The notes beneath the pieces were generated by a model that was not told where the DNA came from, did no database searches, and was given only the letters and a program-made list of their open reading frames with translations. Shown here one piece after another: positions 20,924 through 32,078 of a DNA stretch of 64,000 nucleotides (its first letter is position 1; each line of letters starts with the position of its first letter). The stretch spans positions 329,165,829-329,229,828 of the forward strand of contig CM040125.1 of NCBI GenBank assembly GCA_022559845.1. The letters run 5' to 3'. This stretch comes from Amorphophallus konjac (taxonomy: Eukaryota > Streptophyta > Magnoliopsida > Alismatales > Araceae). Both the position numbers and the translations under genes were made by a program.

Positions 20924-22612
20924 CATAAATCATGTCTTTGAATTTGCATGACTGACATCTACTCTATGCCTTATAATTCTATTATTGTCTATTTCGGTCA
21001 ACCAAATTATTCACTTCGGTCAACCGATGATCCTTAATTCAGTCTGTTCTGATTTCTTGGCTATGATACTTTCTGACTAATGTTCTGTGTTGCAACCAGT
21101 CAGACTCATTGTTTTCTCATCTGAGTCCAGCTATAGTTCAGTTACCTTTATTGAACTTTGAGGGGTCATCTCTACTCATGCTTCATCTGATTTTCAATCT
21201 CATCTATTATGAAATCTTGTGAGTTCATCACTCTTATGGCCTTAAAATCTGTTGTCTGATGCTCCTATAGTTGCTGAGGGGAGTTTGTTGTCTTAAATCC
21301 ACCTTGGGAAATAAACCTGAAGTGTCCATATTTGTCAATCCACTTGAACTCTCATTGCCATTTCATTAGAATCTATAATTGCCTAATGTATTCTTGGCCA
21401 CTTTGGCTACATACATGAACTTCAAGTGTTTCTCAATTGGTTGTTCTTAAACTTCTTTGACCAGAGAATTGAGAAGATTTTAATTTGTATACCTTAATCA
21501 TAAATCTGAAAACTAATTCATAAAGGAATCTTCTATTATACATGTTTATGAATGTTTAAAGTATTCAGCTGGTTTAAGTTTAATGTGTTCATTGTGTTTG
21601 GATATGAATATCTTGAAAATATCTGAATCATCTTTTTGAATAAAATTTAACCAGTTGCTTCATGTTATGTCATGTAAAATCTTCTGAATTCTGAAAATCG
21701 TGAAATCATAACTTTCTTTGGTTGAGATACATGCAGTAAGTATTATCTTTAAACATCTAAATTATCTGAAATGTCTAAGGGTAAATTTAGTTAGAGCAAT
21801 GACTTTGGTTATTGAGAAACCATGTCCAAAGAACTGTGTCATGAAGTGACATAGTTAACTCTGCTGAAAAATCATTGAAAGTTCATGGCAGAGCAATAAC
21901 TAGGTTGCACCGAAAAACTGGGTCCTTCATCTAAGAAATGGAGTTAACCTATGTCATGAAATGCCCTAGTTATCTCTGTTCAATATGAGGCATGACTGTT
22001 AGTCATACTAAGTACTTAGGGATATTGGCGTCTAAACAGTGTATATCCTCTAATTACAAGGTGTGTACTAAACTAGATTACTCTTAAAATTTTTGCATAA
22101 AAAATTATTGCTGAACAAATGAAATATCTGAAAAATGTTGCAAAAGATAAATTGTTGTAACCCTGAGCAAAATCAAATGGTTTCTTGTTTCTTTAACCTC
22201 AATACTACTTCTTATAACTCCTAAAGGGGTCATTGCACTTTGAGTGAGTAAGATGAAGGAAGGTTAAACAAGATTGTTAATATGAGTGCTTGGTTCATTT
22301 TTATTAAGATTTGATTTCAAATATGAGTATAGAACTTTATTGACGAACCTTGGATACATCATATTTAAACCATGCTATTCAATAAAGTTCCTTCATAAGC
22401 CCTTATAATGGAAGACTCTAAAACTCTGAAATATTTTGTTCCTAGATTTATGAAATTGGTATCTCATTGAAAACCTTCTTGAATTATATAATCATTTGGA
22501 ACTTCAAACAAAATTCTTGTGTTCATATTTTGTTAACACTATCATTGAACTTGTGCACGTCTAACTCTGTATGTCTGATGATTTACTTCCATTCCAATTC
22601 CTCTGCTCTATC

Positions 22613-22985
22613 AAAGGGGGAGAATTGCTTCATCGGCATCTTATTAGTCAGCTTGATCTGCTTAAACTTCATTGTCCCTGAGGTTTGCTGATAAATTTTC
22701 ATTCCGCTCCTTCTGTTTTGTCAAAGGGGAAGATTATCTGTTCAGGGGGAGTATAGTTGAAAGAGAATCATTGTGCATAATTATAAAAAGGGGGAGATTA
22801 TTCCGTCAGCATCATTTTGTAACAAGGGGGAGAATCCTTGAGAGTGCATCTCACTTGTCTTTCTATGGAATTATCTCTATGTTTTTGCTGATATATCTTT
22901 CACTTTAATACCTCTTCTCTGTCGAGGAAATAGTCTGCTTGTTCAGCTTACTATTCCTTCCTTTTTGATGTTGTCAAAGGGGGAG
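22613..22985 (+). repeat. Purine-tract array 2 (AAAGGGGGAG)
   Basis: Copies at 22613-22622, about 22724-22735 (AAAGGGGAAGAT, one variant), 22744-22751, 22785-22798, 22824-22832 and 22976-22985. Several are preceded by TNTCAAAGGGGGAGA, like the terminal tract CACAAAGGGGGAGATTG. Confidence 0.85.
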
Positions 22986-23209
22986 AATATGTGAGTCATT
23001 AGTAATTCTATCTTCTGTTAGAGGCTATGTTGCATGTTCTTCTATGGGGAAAATATAGGCTGTGGTGCATGCTCCTGCATATTTCATACTGGTTTGCACT
23101 TTAATCTCATGATCACTTTATCAATTCTATCAGAAGCTGTGTTGCATGACTGACACTTTGATCATCATGATGAATTTATTGCAATGACTCATAATATTAC
23201 TATTATCAC

Positions 23210-23221
23210 AAAGGGGGAGAT
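23210..23221 (+). other. Gag-only copia polypurine tract
   Basis: AAAGGGGGAGAT directly before the 3' LTR TG; the expected plus-strand primer. Confidence 0.85.
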
Positions 23222-24043
23222 TGTTGTGTCTATGTGGTTTTGATGATGTCAACTACTATGTCACATTATATATATATAACCTTGATGCATTTATTAATGA
23301 TGTCATTATATATATCCTCGATGAATCTCAATCTTGAAGTTTGCAAACTTGAAACACCAAGAGTTCTGCCTCGACGCATCTGATGCAGCTGAAGAGCATC
23401 ATGCTGACAGGTCGATGCAGCAATGCCACTATTGTCAGATAAGGTTCTGAAGATGACTCAAAAAGTCATGAAAAGACAATCACTAATGTCAACGCCAAGA
23501 AGTGACAACAGGTCAACGCTACTGTTCAATTGTGCGTTAGCAATTGCATTGAAAGGTCGGTGCATATACATTCTCTTTATCAGATCTATGATCAAACACC
23601 TGGGTAACATAAAGGCAGACCACATCAATCTCATGTGGAACTTAAGTAAAGCTTATTTAAGGCACGTGATCCAAGGTGGGAAGCTATTCTAAAAGCCAGC
23701 CACGTGAATTGTCTTATTCTCTGCCTCTAACACGCGGACTTCCGAAGTGCGTAGGAACGTGTTCTCCACGCGCCCAAAATCAAGAGCTCGTGGGACCACA
23801 AGACTCGTGCTCTATAAAAGGCGATCGAGCGCTCAAATTCGGGTAGTGCATCTGAGAAGAAAGGGAGATCAGTAGAGAGTATCTCAGCAATTAAGGGAAA
23901 ATCAGAAGAAGAGGAAAGAGGAGTAGAAGAGTACGAGAGCCAGAGAGTTCGTGAGAAGAGTCAGAGTTAGAGTGCTGAGAGAGAGAGAGAGCTCGCTGAA
24001 GGAAGAAGAAGGAGAAGGAGAAAAATAGAGTATCGGAAGATTA
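23222..24043 (+). repeat. Gag-only copia 3' LTR, left part
   Basis: Starts TGTTGTGTCTATG and matches 16060-16850 of the 5' LTR, with a TATA near 23811. It is interrupted after GATTA (24039-24043), the left duplication of the gypsy array. Confidence 0.92.
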
Positions 24044-27000
24044 TGTCATGCCCCGACGCAGAATATCGAGGGTGTGAGCGAGTCGTAAACAATCGTGTCG
24101 ATCAGAGCATGTACAATTTTTATTTCTAAAGACAGAAATGAATAGGAAAAATGATACTTTTATTCCATCAAAATGAAGTTTACATCACTAATTCATAAGC
24201 CATAAAGGCAAATTACAACTTCCAATCCTAAAGTACATCATTCTTGTAAAAGCACTAATGATCTACATAAAGCTAGGTAAAAAGGAAAATCACTCTCTCA
24301 CTCTTATCCATTCCCTTGTTTATTTTCATTTCCTACAACAATTAACCAAAACGTAGGGTGAGCTAAAAGTTCAGTAGAATTTTTTATCTCTAAGAACTAG
24401 GCAATCTTTAAGTATTAGCAATTTAAGTAATTTTCTAACTTGTATCGGGAAGTGTATAAACATGAATGGAATTTTCAAGTAATTGAGATAATATGATATC
24501 AAGAGGAATTTTTAAGCAATAACTTTGAACAAGTAAAGAATTTCATGTAATTGGCCATTTCACGCAAGTCAACTAATTCATGTAATTTTCAAGTAATCAT
24601 GTAAACAAGTAACAAGTACGAATAGTGGAATGCCGTAAAATCTAACAAGTCGTGCACTTCGGTACAATGCCACACCATGGTCAATCAACTACCATGGGCA
24701 CAAGTACTTTCGGGCGCTCCTCCCAGGACCAGACCGGACCCCATAAATGTCAAGCATTGGGTCGGTGGATCATAAGATCCCAAGTATGTTTAGACATCCA
24801 CTTTATATAATTATGGCCAACGAATTTCAAGAAATAAGTTAATTATAATTAAGTATAGATCTGGCAAAATTCAAAAATTTCAAGAAGAGTGGATAAGCTT
24901 TAGGCATCATGTTTAACGACATTAAGTCGTGGAATTAAAGAACGAACGGTAACTAGGAAGAAAATGCAAGTAAATAGAACTTATAGAATTATTTTAATTC
25001 CATAATTTAATTTGATATTCAATTGGTCTAACAAGTGTTTAGACATATTTTTTAGGAAGTTTTTATATCCTGGAGATATTTTAGTTTAGCCAAAATGCAG
25101 ATTTTATAGTCATTTGTAATTCTGTTATGAACGTGGTGTAGGTGAGCGCCACGTTCTGAACGTGGTCAACGCCTACGCCTACGCCACGTTCATGAAATAT
25201 TTCTAGAAATTATCTATTTTATGGTTTCTAATTTTCACAGGTTCTGACCATTATTTTTAACATACTGGTAAAGCCTTAATTTAATTAAACCTCAGAATAA
25301 TTTTATTTTAAATTTTTAAACATATTGTTATGAACATGGTGGTTGCCTACGCCACGTTCTTATTAAGAACGCGGTGTAGGTGAGCGCCACGTTCATTAAA
25401 TTACTTATTAAATTTTTGAGAAAGTAACAGGATCAAGGAATATTAAGTTTTAAGTAAGGATCATATACTTTTGAATTAAAATCATGATTCAGGTATTATT
25501 TACTAATTATTAAATATTATACTATTTAATTACTAAGAAAATATATTCAATACACAGAAAATAATCTTATCATGCTAAAAATAACTTTAACATGCTGAAA
25601 ATATTTTTTATGTTTTACTTTACTGATAAGATGACACAAAAAGATTTTTCATGCTGGAATTGATTTTTAACATGTTGAAAGTTAATATTTAACATGCTAA
25701 AATTAATACTTCACTTGCTAAAATAGCTCTCATTCATTAACTTTCTGATAAGATGATAGAAATAAATTCACCATGCTGATTACATAATTTATCTGATAAC
25801 AAGATAAATTTTATCACGCTGAAAATAATTGTTCTACATTTATTTACTAATTATTTAATGAGAAAATAGATTTATCATGCTGAAAAATAGTTTTAAATAG
25901 CTTTAATATACTGAAAATAGTTCTAATAACTCTAACGTGCTGGAATAATTTTATCATGCTGTAAGTAATTTTTAGCATACTGGAAATATTTTTCATGCAT
26001 CATTTACTTAATAATATAGTAAAAATAGATTTTTACATGTTAAAAAATATTTTTATCTACTGAAGAAAATAAGTTTCAACAGGCTGTAAAATTAAACATG
26101 CTAAAATTACATTTCCTTATTTTTGGTGTCTTCTGTGGAACACCCTTTGGGCGCGTTATTAAACTTATATACATTAATCTTATTTTTAGAAAATTTTCTG
26201 GTTGACTCCGAGTGTTCCGGGGTAATTTCAGAACGCGGCAGGGCTCTGGGCGCGTTCTTTAGAACGCGTCCTAGGCATATGGGTGTGTTCATTTAACTAT
26301 TAATATATATAGTTTTTTTCTTTTAAGCCCCGGGACTTCCGGGGGTACTTATTGAAGAGCGGTCGCCTAGGCGACAACATTTCTTCAGATCGCGGTCGCT
26401 CAGGCGACCGCGTTCAAGAAAATAATTTTTTTTGAAATTAAGGTGGCGGGAAATAGGGTATGTAAGAACGCGGTATATCGTGGCAACGCGTTTATTAACG
26501 CGGCCCTGACCTACGGTGCGTTCGTAACAGAAGCAGAAAATGGACATACCCTTCACTAAAAAGGCCATAACTTGCTCAATTCATCACAGAATTTAATAAA
26601 TGAGCTATCAATGGAAAGAGGACAAAAAAATAAACAAGATGGCATGCTTTAATTAGAGTTCAGCCTGAGAGACATCTACCTTTTGATGATTCTAATGAAA
26701 TATCCCCAAATATAAGAAAACCCTTTTGATCTTCCAAATCCTCCTTCAAATCTCCACCAAACTTCGCAGCAGCATAACCTTAGCCTGCAGCGATGGTTTA
26801 AGGGTCGAATGGGATTCTATTTATAGCCAAAATTTGGTCAAATTTTTCAAGATTTCTTGCCTAATATTTCCAAACTTTCCACCCACGAATTAGAAGAAAA
26901 TTTGAATTTTTCTTCTTAATCTAGCTCTATTTTGGTGTGAAAATAATGCAATTTCGACTGGTCTAAAGTTATATGTTAGTAGGGGTTTATTCTTGAGTCA

Positions 27001-27352
27001 ATCTTCTAGAAATTGGGTTATTTTAATCCCTTAAATTGCATATTAAACACATGTTACGAATTTAGGTTAATTTAACCTTTAATAAATCTTTTAACCCATT
27101 AATCCAATCCATCATGGATTATCCAATGGGCCAATTATAATCTTAACCCATTATATGGACTTTTATTGGCTTCCTAAGATTTATCTAAGGTTTAAAGCAT
27201 TTAATCTCTATTTACTTCTAGTTAATTCAAGTAAATTCAATAAACTAGCTTATTTCATATAGTAAAATGTAATTTAATTATTTCATGAAAATTTTAATTA
27301 CATGATGAAATTGAAAATTTTATTTCTCATTTTTAATTATCGTGTTTCTACA
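24044..27352 (-). repeat. Gypsy LTR A (outer left)
   Basis: 3309 bp. On the minus strand the TATA box CTATAAATAG is the complement of 26817-26826. It contains CATGCTGAAAATA-type repeats (about 25590-26100) and inverted repeats of GAACGTGG/CCACGTTC type (25130-25195, 25325-25395). It keeps two adjacent GCGGTCGCC hairpin units (about 26354-26412), as LTR D does. Confidence 0.9.
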
Positions 27353-27365
27353 TCCTCCCCCACTT
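27353..27365 (-). other. Interior 1 polypurine tract
   Basis: The minus strand reads AAGTGGGGGAGGA, next to LTR A, which is therefore the 3' LTR of interior 1. The same tract recurs at 35356 and 50870. Confidence 0.85.
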
Positions 27366-27434
27366 AAAAGAATTTGGTCCTCAAATTCATATTATACAAC
27401 TAAAATTAAAAATTCGAGTAGAAAGGTCGAATTT

Positions 27435-28370
27435 CTAACCTGAGATTAAATCTGGGTATTTCTTCTTGATGGATTCTTCCAATTCCCAGGTTGCTTCCTC
27501 GAATCCACGCTTGCTCCACTAGACCTTTACCATCGGAATGGCCCAATTCCTCAGTTGGTGTAATTTTCGGTCTAATATTTTGATCGGTCTTTCTTCATAT
27601 GATAAGTCCTTTTGGAGTTTCAATTCTTCAAATTGATCACATGTGAAGGATCATAGACGTATTTCCTTAGCATGGATACATGGAATACGTCGTGTACACC
27701 GGCCAGTTGAGGAGGCAAAGCCAGCTTGTATGCCACCTCGCCGATTCTCTCCAGAATCTCGAAAGGGCCGATAAATCTCGGACTTAGCTTTCCTTTGATG
27801 CTGAATCTTCTAATTCCTCGTGTGGGGGGATCTTTAAGAAGACATGCTCCCCCACTTTGAATTCAAGGTCTCTCCTCTGGTTGTCGGCATAGCTCTTTTG
27901 CCGTGATTGAGCGACCTTTAGCCTTTCTTGTATCAACTGGATTTTGTCAGTTGTGTCTTGTACAATATCGGGACCAATCAATCCTTTGTCACCAACCTCA
28001 CTCCAACAAAGAGGCGATCTGCAACTTCGGCCATATAATGCTTCGAATGGTGCCATTTGAATACTCGACTGATAGCTATTATTGTAAGCGAACTCAGTCA
28101 ATGGTAAGTGTTCATGCCAGTTACCACCGAAGTCAATCATGCATGCTCTCAACATATCTTCAATAATTTGATTCATCCTCTCGGTTTGTCCATCAGTATG
28201 AGGGTGAAAAGTAGTGCTAAATCTTAGTCTAGTACCCATAGACGATTGTAAACCTTCCAGAAATGATAGGTGAATCTTAGATCTCGGTCCGAAATAATAG
28301 AGCTTGGAATACCGTGCAGCCTTACGATCTCCTTGATATATAAAGCGGCTAGAACATCCACGGTCCATCT
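27435..28370 (-). pseudogene. Interior 1 integrase C-terminal half and chromodomain
   Basis: 28368-27784 reads the end of the integrase core: FHPHTDGQTE with the third catalytic acid (Glu of DGQTERMNQ), then EDMLRACMIDFGGNWH, LPLTEFAYNNSY and YADNQRRDLEFKVGEHVFLK. A 1-bp loss in a G run near 27825 and another in ATTGATC near 27635 break the frame before [10 protein letters not shown] and HDVFHV. The end codes the chromodomain stretch WSKRGFEEATWELEE, separated from its start by an in-frame TAG near 27518-27520 that is shared by all three interiors. Known: chromodomains of this lineage bind histone marks and guide integration. Confidence 0.8.
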
Positions 28371-28930
28371 AGTCTGGATAGGTAAAAAGTGAGCGAACTT
28401 TGTTAGCCGATCTACAATTACCCATATAGCATCAAAACCACTTCGGGTCTTTGGTAATCTAACAATGAAGTCCATACCGATACTATCCCATTTCCATTCC
28501 GGTATTTCGAGAGGCTTGAGCTTGCCAGCCGGTTTGAGGTGTTCGGCCTTGACTTGTTGACAAACCAAACATCGGCTTACGAACTCGGCTACCTCTCCCT
28601 TCATATTCGGCCACCAGAAAGTTCTCTTGAAGTCTTGGTACATTTTTGTAGCACCGGGGTGAATAGTGTACCTTGACCGATGTGCTTCCTCCAGAATTTT
28701 ACCCTTGATGGTAGAACAGTCCGGTACACATGTTCTTCCTTTGAATAATAACCTTCCATCATCAACTAGAAGGAAATCCGGTCGTTGATCTAATTTCTCT
28801 TTAATTTCCACGATCAATGGATCATCACCCTACCGTTCCTTAATTTTTGAGAGTAACTCGGGTTGGAGTCGAATATTAGCAATAAATACTCCGCCTTCCT
28901 TCTCCTCCATATTGAGGTTTAAGTTGGCCA
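28224..28930 (-). pseudogene. Interior 1 integrase N-terminal half
   Basis: 28817-28224 carries the zinc-binding HHCC module (H-x6-H in HRSRYTIH, then CLVCQQVK) and the core start MDFIVRLPKTRSGFDAIWVIVD with the first catalytic Asp. The second lies in SDRDLRF. The frame runs off after YHFWK into a wrong reading, a frameshift shared by all three interiors. An in-frame TAG near 28832-28834 (ER-stop-GDDP) separates this piece from RNase H and is also shared. Confidence 0.85.
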
Positions 28931-28946
28931 TTTGCTCAAGTAGATG

Positions 28947-29246
28947 TCATTCTTTAACCATCATGCTTGATAATAAAGTCATCGGCTTCCGACTAAGTGC
29001 ATCATCTACGACATTGCCTTTTCCGAGATGATATTGTATAGAGAAGTCGAAATCCTTTAAATATTCCAACCACCGTCTTTGTCTCATATTGAGCTCCTTT
29101 TGAGAGAATAAATATTTGAGACTCTTGTGATCAGAATACACCATAAAGGCTTCGCCATAGAGGTAATGTCGCCATATCTTCAAAACAAAGACCACAGCTG
29201 TCAGTTCTAGGTCATGTACGAGATAATTTTCCTCGTGTTTCTTCAA
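28947..29246 (-). pseudogene. Interior 1 RNase H C-terminal part
   Basis: [19 protein letters not shown] and [11 protein letters not shown] belong to the gypsy RNase H, followed by the connection LSRK. It is separated from the RT piece by a single TAA (complement of 29247-29249), where a Gln codon is expected. The same TAA occurs in the other two interiors. Confidence 0.85.
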
Positions 29247-30401
29247 TTACCGTGAAGAGTATGCTATAACCTTACCATGTTGCATTAATACGCAACCTAG
29301 GCCAATTCCGGATGCATCAGGATACACTTCGAATCCTCCTCCTTCCGTAGGTAATGTGAGAATAGGAGCAGTTGTCAGACAATCCTTTAAAGTTTGAAAG
29401 CTTTTCTCGCATTCCTTGGACCATATAAAAGAATTCTCCTTCCTTGTCAATCTTGTTAAAGATACTGCGATCTTTGAGAAATCCTTGATAAATCTTCGGT
29501 AATATCCAGCCAATCCCAAGAAGCTTCGAATTTCTGTCACACTAGTAGGACTTTCCCAATTCTTTACGGCCTCGACCTTTGAAGGATCGACGGCGATACC
29601 GTTCCGGGAAATTATGTGACTGAGAAAAGAAACTTCCTCCAACCAGAAATCACACTTGCTTAATTTGGCATAAAGCTTGTGATCTCTTAATAATTGAAGG
29701 GCCTTCTTGAGATGTTCTTCATGTTCTTCCTTGGATTTGGAGTAGATCAAAATGTCGTCGATGAAGACAACCACAAATTGATCGAGGTATGGCCTGAATA
29801 CGCTGTTCATTAATTGCATGAATGCGACAGGCGCATTTGTTAAGCCGAAAGGCATAACGGTGAACTCGTAATGTCCATACCTACTTCGAAATGCCGTCTT
29901 GTGAATATCACTTTCCTTGATTTTCAACTGATGATAACCAGATCGAAGATCGATCTTTGAAAAATATCGAGCTCCAGAAATCTGGTCGAATAATTCATCA
30001 ATCCTCGGCAATGGATATTTATTCATGATGGTGAGTTGATTCAATTGTCGATAATCAACACATAACCTCATCGAACCATCCTTCTTTTTAACAAAGAGGA
30101 CCAGGGCTCCCCAAGGTGAAGTACTTGGTCGGATAAACCCCTTTTCCAATAACTCCAGTAGTTGTTCCTTTAATTCCTTCATTTCAACAGCAGACATCTG
30201 ATACGGAGCTTTAGAAACTGGTGCAGCTCTCGGAATTAAATCAATAGAGAAAACCACTTCTCTCTTGGGAGGAATACCAGGCAACTCGTCTGGAAATATA
30301 TCAGAATAATCCCGAACGATAGAAATGTCCTTTAGAACATGTTCCGTATGCTCGGTCATAGTGATAGAAACTAAGAAACTGGCACAACCCTTCCTTAACA
30401 A
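29247..30401 (-). pseudogene. Interior 1 reverse transcriptase and RNase H start
   Basis: RT landmarks in order: [68 protein letters not shown] and the catalytic FIDDILIYS, then [16 protein letters not shown] of the thumb and the RNase H start. Here [13 protein letters not shown] reads Pro where the other interiors read Ala. All RT catalytic Asp are present. A 1-bp deletion near 30401 separates RT from protease in this copy only. Confidence 0.88.
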
Positions 30402-30841
30402 TTTTCAGCTTTGAGGGCCGAAATAAGAGATATGTGCTTGGAATGCCTGGTGCCAGAAAATAGAAGGTCGGGGTAACCCATAAAAGTTACCGTACCCAAC
30501 TTGCAATTGACACTAGCTCCATGTGTATATAGCCAGTCGGCACCCAATATAATATCATATCCGTCCATCTCCATGCATACCAAATCAGCGGGTAAGTTAT
30601 AACCGCTAATTAGAATTTCACTATCAGGATAGAAATGTTTGATTTCCGTTCCCGTTCCAATAGGGGTAGTAATAGTGAGTGTAGAATCTAATCGAACAGG
30701 CTTAACAGGTAAAAGACCAGCAAATCTTCTAGATATAAATAAATGCGTAGCTCCGGTGTCAAATAAGACAGAGGCGTGTCTTAAGTACACAGAAAGAGTA
30801 CCTTCCATGACGCTTCCTTCTTCGGTAGGTTCTGCATCCAT
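30395..30841 (-). pseudogene. Interior 1 protease
   Basis: Retropepsin: [13 protein letters not shown] with intact catalytic Asp-Thr-Gly, and [17 protein letters not shown] as the C-terminal flap-side motif. It begins at a Met after a TAA that ends gag (complement of 30860-30862; shared by all copies). Confidence 0.85.
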
Positions 30842-30859
30842 GAGAGCTTGGAGTCTTCC

Positions 30860-31857
30860 TTACTTTTTGGCAATAATAGGAAGCTTTGCCGGTGGTGGAG
30901 CTTGCTTGTTGAGAAGAGGATAATTTGGGATCCTATGCTCTCGACTCCCGCATCGAAGACATGCACCGAGCTTTCTCCAGCATTCCTCGGCTTTATGCCC
31001 GGGCTTCTCGCAATATTTGCATAGTTCCTTTGGTGTTGCCGATATAGGGACAATTTACTTGTCGAATGTCCTCGGCTTCTTGTCCCCTTGAAAGTTACGT
31101 CCACCCTTTTTGAAATTACGCCCGTCCTTGATGAAGTTACGCCCGTCATTTGGCCTTTTCTTCCCGAAGGAAGGTTTGAAACTTCCGGCTCGCGTAACTT
31201 GCTCTCTCTTGGCTTCTCTTCCCCGGATGCAATCCGATAACTCCGTTGCATCTTCCAAGAGTTGTGCTCTTCGTACCGCATCGGAAAAAATTTGGATATC
31301 CATCGGGGCCAGTTGAGTAATATATTGAGGCCTTAAGACATTTAAGAACCTCCTTGCCTTCATTTTGTCGGTACCCACGAGATGTGGAGCGTACCAAGAT
31401 AATCTTGAGAATTGAGCTTCATATTCGGTGACCGATAGTCCCCTTTGCTTTAAGGCGAAAAATTCGGCAGCCTTCCTTTCTTGCACTCAGTCAAAAAATA
31501 TTTACTATTGAAGTGTTCCACAAACTCTTCCCGTAGAATTTGGTCGTGCGGTAAAGTAGCTTCAACCGATTCCCACCAGGCACGTGCATCTCTTTCCAGT
31601 TGGAAAGTAGCGAGTAGGACCTTTTCCTCATCGGCACATTACATGACTCGGAATATCCTCTCGATTTCCTTAATCCAATGTTTGGATTCATCCGGATCCG
31701 TAGATCCTACGAACTTGGGAGGGTTCATGCTCCGAAAATTTCTATGCAAGTCTTCGGCTCCTCGGTTTGCTCCTCCCTGAGCAACCTGTTGGAGGGCTTG
31801 GGTTAAGCCTTGAACGGTGCACTGCATCTCGCGCCATTGAGCTCTCTCGGCGGCCAT
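30860..31857 (-). pseudogene. Interior 1 gag
   Basis: Starts MAAERAQWREMQ at 31857. Then come the capsid region FRSMNPPKFVGSTDPDE, a LATFQLERDARAWWE stretch, and SVTEYEAQFSRLSWYAPHLV. Basic linkers (KKGGRNFQGDK) and two knuckles follow: CKYCEKPGHKAEECW and a C-x2-C-x4-H-x4-C variant CLRCGSREHRIPNC. Lesions: TAA after RVM (about 31639), a frameshift near 31490 and TAA after TFDK (about 31060); interior 2 lacks the last. Gag forms the particle and packages RNA. Confidence 0.82.
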
Positions 31858-32059
31858 TTGCGAGAATTAGCCTGAAACCATAATTCCAAGGTTTATTATT
31901 TTTATTTTGGTATTTATTTCTTGATAATTCCCTTTTTCTTAAAACTTAACCCGTGTTTATACCCAATCTTACCGGGAAGGTTTTGAGACCTATCTAATTT
32001 CTAGATATTAATCTAAAACCTAACCTAAGTTTAAGAATCCTAGGTTTTATGTAACCTAG

Positions 32060-32071
32060 GCTCTGATACCA
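32060..32071 (-). other. Interior 1 primer binding site
   Basis: Complement reads TGGTATCAGAGC (tRNA-iMet), eight bases from LTR B, the 5' LTR of interior 1. Confidence 0.88.
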
Positions 32072-32078
32072 CAAAGAT

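Larger units (their letters stand above)
19714..23209 (+). other. Non-coding 3' interior of the gag-only copia
   Basis: 3.5 kb without recognisable coding sequence, where a full copia would have pol. It is AT-rich with many TGCATATG words. Two TTCGGTCAACC words lie near 20995-21030. It holds two clusters of purine-tract copies listed separately. Confidence 0.75.
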
